Source: Cryptomeria japonica
Lineage: Eukaryota; Streptophyta; Pinopsida; Cupressales; Cupressaceae
Length of the DNA: 64,000 bases
Direction of reading: 5' to 3'
NCBI RefSeq assembly: GCF_030272615.1
Contig: NC_081415.1
Span: 627,293,240 to 627,357,239 of the forward strand
The notes under the pieces are model-generated. The model was not told where the DNA came from. It saw only the letters and a list, made by a program, of their open reading frames with translations, and did no database searches. The translations under genes were made by a program, and so were the position numbers. Each line of letters opens with the position of its first letter. Position 1 is the stretch's first letter. Of the stretch, positions 13,601-25,600 are shown piece by piece.

Positions 13601-16600
13601 GGGTTAAAAAATTTTAACTCCAAACCATATAATCTAAGTATAACTACAAATAGACATGTGAGAAACTTATTCCATTATAGCTCTTCGTGTTATGCTTCTT
13701 CTTTCTCTTATATAGAAACACATTCTCCCAAAAAAAAGGCAGTGAATAAGTTCCTAAACGAAAAATTTTAATGCATGCATACCACTTTTATCAACCGCTT
13801 GAAAGGAGGCTCCTTTGTGCTTAACTTGTCTTCCATAAGAAGTCCGGGTGAGACACTTTGGGGCCCATCCAGGCTAACAATATTCTGAGCAGGACTCAGA
13901 GAAAAATCAGCTAACAGAGGCGAAGCAGAAATTCCTGGTGTACCAATGGCAAGAGATTGAGAATGGTTCAGTACATTTGCTGTTTGTTGAAGGCCCTGAC
14001 TACTTCCAATATTCATGATTGCAGACGATTGCTTCTCGGCATCTTCCATGGGTGAAGGAGCTGGCAGGGTGGAGGGTGAAGGAGCTGTAAATGGTGAGGT
14101 TACTGGTTGAATGGGAGTTCCAAGCTTGGGAACAGGAAGTGATGATGCAACTAGACCTTGCTGATCTAATTGTGGAGAGGATTGCTGCGAAACTTGAGGA
14201 GAAACAGCTGGAAGAAGTTGAGGGGAGGAAACAGAAAGCGATGACCCTGTCTTGAATGGCTGCTGCTGCTGTTGATAAACTTGACGCTGACTTAGTGTGT
14301 GATGCTGCTGCATAAATGGTTGTTTAATAGAAGATGGTTTAGGCTTTGTTTCACTATTCAATTCATTCACTTGTTGAAACTGAGGCATTTGTTGTAGCTG
14401 CATATGAGCAGCTTGCTGCTGCTTCTGTTGCTGAAACTGCTGCTGCTGGCTTTGCAGATGTTGTTGCTGGAATTGCTGCTGCTGGCTTTGCGGATGTTGT
14501 TGCTGGAACTGCTGCTGTTGCTGCTGCTGCTGTTGTTGAATTTGCATTTGCCGATTGTGCATATTGATATTCTTAAATTGCTGTGCATGGAAGATATCTT
14601 GTGGTTTCAGTGCTTGGTGATGATGTTGTAAAGCATTTGCATTCAATTGCAAAGCATTTAGATCATTTTGTTGTAAAGTATTGTTCCCTGACTGCTGTAA
14701 AGAGCTTATGCTATTTTGCTGAAGAGTGATATTATTTTGCTGAAGACCATTAATATTGTTATTACCATTCTGTTGGAAGGAAGTCTGCTGCAGAGCACCC
14801 ATACCATTTCCTTGTGTTGAATTTAGACTGGCCCCAGGTTGCATTGCACTTCGATTATTTTGCAGCGTTGTTTGCACACCAGTTTGCTGCATCTGTGACA
14901 TGGAACCATGCTGAATAGGTGCAACAGTGTTTGCTTGCATTGATGTTGCTGAAGCCTGTAAATTCATCTGTTGAAGCTGATTAGAATGCTTCTCCTGCTG
15001 CTGCAACTGGGGCATTAGAGATTGTGACTGTTGCGGAATAGAATGTAAATGGCTGCCAGACTGAGGGAGGAATTGCTGATGTCCTTGTTGCTGCAGAGCA
15101 GATTTTACTGGCTTGAATGAGTTTAGAACACTTTGAATTTGCTTCTCAACAGCATCAATCTTGTCTTCTGGGAATCCAGCTGGAATATTGATCTTTGGAA
15201 CTTGAAAATATTGCATCATGCGTTGAACTTTGGTTCTATACACCTTTAGCTTCTCAAGTTGATCAGCTGCCATAGGCTGCCAAAATAACAATATTTAAGC
15301 ATAGATGTGATATTGAATCATTTGCTATTGCCATCGGACCATTTGATTAAATTATACCACAGAAAAAGTGAGTGGAAACAAAATCAAATCTACCTGTGAA
15401 CATTTAATAGTAAGCCTTTGGAGTAATTCTCTTAGATCAGGAAAATACATATCCTTCAGCTTTTGCAGCTGCAAAAAAATTAAATCACCATTTCTATTAA
15501 GATCATTGCCAGAAAGAGAAATCTTTATCTTAATAGACTATGAAGAATACAGAATAAGAATCATTACATGCACAAAATAGAATAAGGTAACTTAACAACT
15601 ATAGAATCATAAATAACGAAGGAAACATATCACAAAAACTATATATACATTAGAGATCAACGATGACAAAAGTCACAATGACAGACCAAGTAAGATAACT
15701 GTAGAAGTTTTCTTTAATCATCAATGCACAATTTAGATGATAACTGGAAGCAAATGCTGGTTTGAAAACCTTGAAAGTACACAAGCATCATCAGAGAAGG
15801 TTGTGGTCAACTTTTTCTGTCAAAATTGGATATAGTAAGAGTTAACAATGAAAATGGATTAATTCTTCTACCCCTTCACCAACCAGTCTTTTGTACATCT
15901 GCTACCTTGGGATAAAATACTTATTTAACATCAGCCGGTATAAACACTATTTTCCATGTATGTAAACTGAAGGTGCTAAACATAATTTAACAACTCGTAT
16001 CAGAGCCAACTGTTAGTTCACTTGAGAGACCTTGATCTGTTAGTAGTCAATAAGATAACTTGTTGCTGGCATGCTGCATTTTGGGTGATTAAAGCCTATC
16101 CGGAGTTTATTATCCCAGTAAAAATAGCTAAAATGGTTTTCTGCAATAACAAGAGAGAGAGAGAGAGCCAAGACTGGAATGGCCAGTGATGTTAACAGCA
16201 GAGAGAGGGTCCATGCAAGGACTTGCAGCCCCAATCTTGTTTCAAGATTCATTAAGCTTTTGTTGCAGGTAATGCCACATAATCCATCAGTTTCTCATAA
16301 TTGTTATCCACCAATGTATTACTGAATTTTGACAGCCAAGCTGAATGTATTAGAGTATCATTTAACGAGCTGACTAAGTCTTAGTGTTCCATTCCTAGCA
16401 GTTATTGAGTTCTATTTCTCTCATTGTCGTATCCTTACTTGCCCCAGCTCAGGTGTAACATAATTGTGTTCATAGTATGATGGAGAAAAGAAATCTAAAA
16501 TTTGAGACTGTAACAATCTCCTTTTGGATCTTCTTTCTTGTTTGAATAAATAATTTCTTTGGCTCAGATATGAGTTATGCATATCAGATTACAAATCAAT

Positions 16601-19600
16601 TTACTGGTCCTAAATCCTTTAACTATCTTGCAAACTAGTATTCTAATTCTAGATCATACCTTAGCAATCATTCAAACTCAATCCCCAGTGAAGTGTAATG
16701 TCCGCAATAAAGAAAATTGATCAATAGCTGGGAAGAAAGGGACTGCAAAGATCGTACCTTCTGATAGATCTTTTCCTGCCAATCTACACCATTCGATTGT
16801 CCAGTTTGACCTGATGACTCAACTGATGCTGGAAAATCCGAAAGTTCCTAAATATGTAAGTTCACCAAAGCTTTCTATTATGCCAAAATATGAAAAAGAA
16901 GACTGAATGTATACCTTTGATCCATGCTAGACCAAGTCCAACATGTGCAATAAATAGACAATAGAATGGCCATAATGTGTCATCAATCTCAGTTACCATT
17001 CAAATGAGAATATAATAAGATACTTGAGATAAACTAATAGAAGAGCTAGATGATTCCTACTTGTAGGAACATCTGAAAGCCTCTGGGTTTGGACTTGTAG
17101 TAACTGCTTTTGCTGTTCAACAGAGCTCTGCTGCTGCTGCTGTTGTAATAAGCCCCCATTTGTGTGAAGCCTTTGCTGAAGCTCTTGTGGTACTGAGTTC
17201 GATTGTGGTAACAATGGTTGTTGTTGTTGCAACTGCTGGGGCTGATGTTGGAGCTGGGAGAGAAGTTGTTGTGGTTGTTGCTGCAACTGCTGTGATTGTT
17301 GTTGTAATAATGATGATGATGGTTGTTGTGCTTGCTGATATTGAGAAGTTTTGGATTGTATAATCTGTTGGAGTTGTTGCTGTTGCTGTTGCTGTTGCTG
17401 TGTCTGCATATTTGAAACATTAAAAATTGATGGTTGCTGTTGCTGAATAATGGATGGCTGCTGTTGCTGAATGATGGATGGCTGCTGTTGTAAAACAGAT
17501 TGTTGATGCCTGAGGACAGACTGCTGGTGCTGCTGGTGCTGCTGGTGCTGCTGCTGAAGGAAAGACTGAGATGTTTGTTGTAGGCTAGACTGCTGAGCAG
17601 GTTGAAGAACAGAGGGTTGAGACTGTCGAATTAAAGATTGCTGAGTTGTTTGAAGAGGAGGTGCCTGAGCTGACTGCAAAATAGATTGTTGTGAAGCCAG
17701 CTGGGTTTGCTGCTGCTGCTGGAGAATTGATGTTGGAATCTGTTGCTGTGGAATATTATCTTTCATAAGAACCTGTTGTTGAGGATGTTGCAAATGCTGT
17801 TGCTGGTGTTGCAATGGTTGCTGATAAAGGAGCTGGTGTTGGGCCTGTGGCTGTTGGTGTTGTGGAACTACTTGCTGCTGTCTTGATTGCATCTGCCTCA
17901 AAGGAAGGCCATTGTGAGGTAAAACCTGACCTGGTGAATTATTGGGTGCACTTTGAGTACCAAAACCAAGGCCACTTGTACTTTGGGATAAGTTAGTCAT
18001 AGAAGACATTGTGGATGGTAAGCCAGCTGAGTTTTGCATTCCACTTGCGCTCATAGTAACTTTCTGATTTTGTGGTAGTGACGCTTGTTGTGGTTGGGGC
18101 TGTCCAGGCAGTGCAATGCCATTGCTACCTACAATGGTTGGCGGGTGAGATGGATTTCTCATCTGTGTCTGCATCAGAAGTCCTGCTTCAATGTTGAAAA
18201 CAGATAGAAAGACAAACATTGAGATTAAAAAATAAAAAGAATTATTTTATGTGAAATCATTGTTGTAAAAAAAAAACAATGATAATATAAATCATGCTTA
18301 ATAAATAAAACCAGTCCATTTATTACAAATCAGCATTTTCTAAGCCTGTGCCCACCAGGATCCAGAGACTTCTGGTTGCTGCTAGAAGAACCACCTGCCA
18401 AAGAGTTTACATCTCGAGAAACATGATTTCTTAATGATAGCATCTTGAGAGATATTTTCCGTAGATAGTCTTGCTGCATAAGATAGAGGGACAATATTAT
18501 CCTCCAAAGAAAAGGAAAAACTGAATTCCACACATTTAATCCCTTTACAAACGTGTATACTTTTCAAAGCAAGTGATTAAAAACAATAACAGAAACCATA
18601 TGACTTGGAAGACATTATGCAATGAAAACTTCATCTTGCTGTAAAAAGTGTGCAATATCACAGATATCTTCATCTTGCTGTAAAAAGTGTGCAATATCAC
18701 AGATATCTAGAAGAATGATAGCTATGCTGCCTTCTTGATTTTAATGAAAGTTGAAACCATCAAATTGATTCAATAATTTAAAGATACACATAAAAGGAAA
18801 CGAGTAAGAAATCTGGATAGAATTATCATTTATTGCAAGATGATGATGGATGCTTGAAGACCTAAATCGTTTCTGAAGGTTAAGAGTTTGAAGTGCTCAA
18901 TACGTTTTCCCAAATTCAGAGAAACTAATTATATTAGGCTAAAAGGATAAATTAAGATAGATTCAGATTTAAAATTTAGTTAATATAACACAGATAAAGC
19001 ACATGTGTGCGCATATACAATTATCAGCTTTGTCTTTTTAAATTTTTCCTAACTTGATCAAACATTTCAACTATTTGGCTCTCATGTTTTATATTTTCTT
19101 CCCAACATGATAAATAAACAATTGTAATATAATTATATTGCAATAATGGATCACATGGAATTTTGAAAAAGATATGTTCAATGATATGACATAGACAGCA
19201 GTTATTTAAGGAAATTCATGCAGAATAATTATATTGGCAAATCTTTCAACCTCCCACAATGTCAATTGGGATGACGTCAAGGATGTAGATGAATGTGTTC
19301 ATTACTTACTGTTTAAGAATAACAAACAATTGTCACAAATCCTACCGTCAGTAAAAAGTCAATAATTATAACAACTTGTGTCTACACACACACACACACA
19401 TATATGAGATAAATGTGCAGGTAACACACCTGATCAACAGCAGCTGCATAAATCTTCTCTTCAAATCGTAAAGCAATTTTTTTGAGTTCATTCATGCCAT
19501 CAGGACCTGTAAATGGCATATGTCTTTGAAGTGTGTCCATTCTGTACACAAACACATGCTATTAGAAAACCCCTTCTATGATTTCTCAAAGAAAACTAAC

Positions 19601-22600
19601 CAATTGCAAGCATTTTTCTTCCAAAACTGGAACAACTTAATATCTTTGCTTAAGATCACATGATGTTGATAGGTTAAAGCCTAAAGCTACCATGAAAGAG
19701 CAGGCATGCCATATGAAAAAACGACAAGGCTGAGAATTAAAATAGATAGCTAATCAGTTTGCCCACAAAGTACTTCTCTAATAAAAAATTAATCACCCCT
19801 CCAAAATAGTGTTAGAAACTTCGAACAGTTAAGGAAAACTGGCTTACTTACAAATGAAGCCATCCTTAGAAGAAAAGATGGAACTCATCTAATAAATAAT
19901 CAATAGAAAAAGCTCTTCTCCATGTCCTGTTCCTTGACATCTCTAACATGTGGCTAAATATAGAATCATAAAGGGTTCAAAGTTATTAATTGGCTCCATT
20001 TTAAAAAAATTGGCTTCAAAATTCAATGTTAAATATGGTTACTCCGGATATCTTCTACTCAAAGATCTTGCATTATCATCCCTTTTAATTGTGTTATGAG
20101 AGGCAACAATGTTTAAGACATTTTAGTAAAAGAAAGAGCTGGTGTAAGGTCTAGAATTGGGTATAAATCAGAAGTTTTTAAGAACATCCAGACAAATAAC
20201 AAAGCATTTCAGTAATTGAGATGATTTCTCTTAATTCTTGAAATACACGTCTCCATCAGGAATCCACCCCTTAAATGAAATTAAGTCTTTCAAATGAGAA
20301 AATTTGGAAGATACCATTCATTCTCGAAAGGTATCCAAGACATTTCGTTCAATCTGGAGTTAAGGATCTTAGAGTAGAAACTTTCTTGTCAAATGGAGGC
20401 AATCATGTATGGAGATAGAGATTGTGGCATCAATGCAAGCATTGTTCTAGTGGTCGACGTTCCTTATTAAACTGATTGCTTGATATGTTTTCTGATCTAC
20501 ATTGCTTATGATCTGAAGAAGTCTGATCATTAATTATGCTTATGAACTGAACGAAGTCTGCTCTTCAGACTTTTCCTTATTCTTAAATGGGTCTGCTCAT
20601 TGTGTCTGAAATGAAACTTGCTCGCAAAGGGTACTTAAGTCTGCTTCCAAATTCTGCATATACTCCTTTTAAAGAAATCATATTTGATCAGATAATTTTT
20701 CAAGAAAATAAAAGGATCTCTTATTTATACCCAACCAAGCAACTCTTCAATCAAAGGTTGCATCCCCTCAACCAAGTCGGCCAAAGCAGTTAGCATTATT
20801 TTTATTTTTACTTCCATTGGGAGTTCCAAAATTGCATGAGGTCGACTAGGGGGAAAACATACATATTTTATTTTATTTCTTTATTGACTTGCCCAAGGTG
20901 GGCGCTCAAGCCAAGGAGGAGTCGACCAAGAGAAATATATTTCATTTAATTTAAAAAACAATCCAACTTAGGGCACACTATTTCAAAGGGTCGTCCCTTA
21001 TGGATATAATATTTAAACGCATTTTTATTTTATCCCTTTAATGAAGGGTGCCATATTTAGAGGTCGGCCAGGTGAAGAATAAGGTAATCTAGTTTTCCAT
21101 TTACAGGATGACATCAATTTAGGGATAGAGGTCGGCTCATATCAATTTTCTAACACCCAGATTTAATATTAAAGAAGTCTGTGACTGTGATTTGTTTACT
21201 TATTCGCAGGGGCATGATACATGCAAAAGTTTGATTCCAATGAGGCAAATCAACTTACTTCTAAAAAGATCACCCTCAACCATTCTAATCAGTTGGCAAA
21301 GGCTAAGACTCGGGGTGAAGGAAAACACCTCCTGTAAATAAATTTGAACAAAAGGTGATGCAAAAGTTTGATCCCAAAGAGAAAAAAATCAAACTTACTT
21401 CTAAGATCACACTCGACTCAACCATTCTAACCAGTTTGCAAAGACTAAGACTCAAGGTAAAGTAAAAAAGACCTGAAATAAATGCTATTTCTTGTATGTC
21501 CAAGGATGGCTCTAATAATTCACTTAAGGGAGTGCCAAGAAAAACTCACGGTATGGTATCATTAATGGGATCTCTAGATCTCACTCCTCTTCCTTTGATC
21601 ATTCTAACATCAAATGTAAACCCCCACCGACAGGTACATGAAAATTGAATTTTGATGGCACCTCCCAATGTAACCCAGGACCCTCACAGGCAAGATGTGT
21701 TATCCGTGACTCCACAGATGTGCTGATTAAGGAAGCATCAAAAAGATCAAACCAGGAACATGTAATGAATCAGAGGCAGAGGTATTGCTACTCGGATTGC
21801 AATCGCTGAGTTCTTTGGTAATTGACCTCTACCTCAAAAATGACACCCTATGAACTGGAGGATAAACAACATTTTAATCAATACTTGAAATACTTTGGAT
21901 AACCTTCCATCTTCTCCATGAACCATTGCTACAGAGAGGGGAATAAAATAGCTGATTTTCTTTCAAACCAAGGGATCAATCAAAATGAGGAGCCCATTAT
22001 AGGCAATGATGTTGATAGGTGCCAAATTCTTTCTAGTTTATGGAGTAAAGAGATTGATGAGACTCGTGCATCATCATTATCATTACAAGTGCAACTAAGG
22101 ATAGTAGAATTCGCAGTTCATACCATTTGATCAATGCTCTCACATCAAGGAGGTGGCCTCCATCAATTTGAATGCTAGAATGGCTTTTATTCTCTGCCAG
22201 CTTTCATTTTGGCATCCTCAAAACAATTTTTTATTTTCTGTGTTCTCAATGCTCTAATCCAAGGGGCCTCTATTTCAATTGAAATGGAAACATCCACCAG
22301 ATGGCTTTCCTGGGCGAAATTATGGAGGCCACAATGATAAGGGTATTCTTCTTTCAAAGCAATGATGCATTGGAAGTGATTCAAAAGGTGTTAGGCAACG
22401 AATTTTTTGAGGGGACAGCAAGACACTGGGTAAACTCTGACATATCCTCCAAGTTTGTACGCAACATGTATGAGTTACAGGAGACAAGGAACAAACCAAG
22501 GCACTTGTAAAGTATTAGTCTGGGAGAAATTTTGGAATGACATGACTGAGGCAGTGGATAAGGCTACACCTATTAATCTGTCTTCTCTTTTTTCCACTGG

Positions 22601-25600
22601 CTATTAGTTCAGGGGTTTGGTATCAATGGGAACTGTCAGAGGAATAGAATCAAAAGTGGAGTCTTTAATAAAGGAGATGGCTACCATTCAGGACTTTCTT
22701 AAGAGTGATGTTAAATACTTCTTATATCCCATCAGTGAAAGTGCTCAAAGTATGCAGAACGGATAAATCCAATCTTCTTTAGAAGATATTTTATCTAGGA
22801 AAGCCAGAGAAGGCAATAAAATTTCTGCTGCATCGAGCTGGCTTGGTCAAGCACAAAGATGGTACCTATGGATCCAAATTTATCAAACTATGACAGTCCT
22901 TTACCTGCTCTGTTTTATAAGCTTCTACTATATGGGAAGGTAACAGAACAATATGTTTTCCATAAGCAATATACCTTGGGGTCTAGACTGTATATCTGTT
23001 TTCTTTGTAGCGGTTGGTTAAGTATATTTTGTATTATAGTTCATGCTATCAATCTATGGAGTCATGATAGTATACCAAATAGTCACACAGTGTTGGAAAG
23101 ATCTGATATCCTTGCCAAGCATCACAGCAGGAATTTTGTAATTTCAAAGATTCAAAGATAATAAGTAATAAATTTCTAGCCCGCACAAGTAGCGGAGTTG
23201 GCTTGGGCTGTGGGTTTGCTCCCCATTGGTCTCGGGTTCGACTCTGAGGCTCGGGTTCGCCCGATGCACGTGGCTTGCAGGTGGCTGCATACATCCCTAG
23301 AGGACTAGTCTCGCCTCAGCTCGGCCCTTCCTGACCCCGACTTGGCAGTAAGTAAGTCCAAGGTAAGGCGGGTTGGGCGCTGGGCTGGGTCACAGGGATA
23401 CCTCTAGAGTTTAAAAAATTAAAATAAAAAAGTAATAAATTTCTATTTGCAGTTTGAATATGGACACCATCAAAATTAGGCTATAAATTGGCCCTAAAAA
23501 GGGAGGCAGCTCAACTTCTTCCGAAGCAGTCAAAATAACTTTTAGGCATAGTGGCACCAAACTAAATATGCTGAGAATAAGCATTCACACAGAGACTGGT
23601 CAAATCCTGAAACTTGAGATCATTGTGTATTTCAGCAACTGTGTACATTACTTAAGAAAAACTCTTCCATAAGCATAGGAATCTGGATAAGACATTCAAA
23701 CTTAAGGCTGAAATTTTCGCTTGACACTGCAATAACAGGGTGGGTTGTTCTGAGTTCATCAAGTTTTCAGCGTTTCCTATTAATGCAGTGTTTTATAAGA
23801 TCACAGTTATAATATATATGCTCTTGCAGGGGAGGTATTTTTCTGTATTTCAGAGAGAGGTATCATGTTGGAATCAGGGTGCAGGTCTAACCTATGCCAG
23901 TTGATGGTAAACTCCCTAAAGTTTTGAGGTATTACTATCGCTATCTATATTAGTTAAAATGGGGCTGACCTCTCTCTGCATCCGCTTGTAAGGAGTATTG
24001 AAACAAAACAAGTTGAATCTTTAAAAAATTCAGAAACAAAATGGTCTAAATTTTTTTGTTATAAATTTTTATAAGCCAGAAAAATCCAATTCATTAATGG
24101 AACTCCAAAATAAAATCAATGATAAAATCCTTCTATGAGACTCCAATATAAAATCGATAAAATTCTACAATTGCCCTACCACTAGCTCTGTAGGCCACTC
24201 CACATTGTAAGGACAAATCCATCATCGATGCATTCAATGCTGATCCAGTAAAATATAACAGAAATGCACAGTATATTGAACAATATACAAGTGAATCGTA
24301 AAGCAATCTTTTGTGGTATTTCACAAGAATAACCTCGTCCACCAAATTTACTATCTTTTAGCATCAACCGCAAAAACTACCTTTACCTGTTTTCGATAAG
24401 TGCTCTCATATTTATAAATAAGAAAAAACCTATAACATTTCGACACCATCTTTGATAAATAACTGTATCCTCTCTTTATTCTTTAAATAAATCTGTCTTA
24501 AATAGATTAGTTTTTTTATTCCAGAGGTATAAACGAGTTTGTTGTGATTTATAATTTATCTTTCATTCTCTTACAAATGTTTATATAAAATGTATTTTCT
24601 TACAATCCTATTAAACTGATTTGGTTACGAATGGGCAATAATATACAAATTTAAAATTTAAATTTATTGTCCTACACTAAATAACACTAGGTGATATTTT
24701 GCAAATTTGATTGCCTTTTAACTTTCTAATTCTATTGTCGTAATATACTTGCAATTCTGTTTACCTGATTTCGTTACCAGTCAAGAACAACATAGAAATT
24801 TCAAATTTCTTACTCTACAATAAATAACAACAAATGATATTTGTAAATTAAGATTGGTTTTATTTTTTTAATTTATTTTTTTAATATGCACCTGCAAGTA
24901 AATCATAATGTTTTATAGATATAAGTATAGATTGGTACAAATGGTTCCTAGCTTAAATACTTCTTTGCCTTCAGACATTCTTGGTGAGGTAGAAGATACC
25001 CATATGGGTAGGAAAAAAATAAGGAATGCAATATTTGAGACAATTAAATCGACAACTTTACCAGTAATGAAATTTTAAAAAAGGGCAGGAAAGATATACC
25101 AAAAACAATTAGATTTACATTGCGTAATCAAGTGAAGACAAATTTGATTGTACAGTAGAAAGATATATATTTTTATGCTATGAAAATCAAAGAACTAATC
25201 TGATTTTTTTAGGTATGAATATGTATAGGCAGTTCATAGTCTGAGATTACCCTGATGTTCTTAAATCCATATACTGATATGTGTTTTAGGTAGGGTTACG
25301 GAACCTCCTTTTATTTATTCACAGAAACAGAATATTGGGTAATGGGTTTTTGCAATATATGATCAGGCGCCATCAGCTGATATTTATCCAAATTTTTAAG
25401 ACATTCAGACAAATCTGAGAAAAATTACAAGGTGGGTTTTTCCCAATCGGTTTACAAGTTTGAAAAGATATAACACTGCCATACGAGAGGATCCATCAAA
25501 AAAAGAAATGCAGAATTTAATTGCATACATCTTGTTAACGATCTTCTGTCTAGAGTCCTGCGACAACTCATTCCTCCAGTTGTTGTTGTTATTGTTGGAG

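Larger units (their letters stand above)
19542..25528. other. MED15 intron 1, about 6.0 kb
   Basis: The long first intron separates two parts of the KIX domain. It holds a 137-bp diverged tandem duplication (21223-21485), a LINE RNase H fragment and a SINE, listed separately. The remaining stretches (19.5-21.2, 22.5-23.1 and 23.5-25.5 kb) are AT-rich with no supported gene. Confidence 0.8.

Noticed and set aside
14346-14631. Ala/Leu-rich and Ser/Asn-rich frames over MED15 exon 7
   Set aside because: They are the CAG/CAA Gln repeats read in other frames; the MED15 frame has family signatures and splice sites.
17046-17420. Asn/Ser-rich and Val/Ala-rich frames over MED15 exon 4
   Set aside because: Same cause: shadows of the Gln-rich exon.
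22859-23161. 100-residue plus-strand ORF in MED15 intron 1
   Set aside because: No family features, and it runs into the SINE boundary.
23179-23260. Possible tRNA gene
   Set aside because: The A and B boxes are present, but the sequence does not close a cloverleaf end and is followed by an unrelated body, an A-rich tail and target duplications, so it is a SINE.
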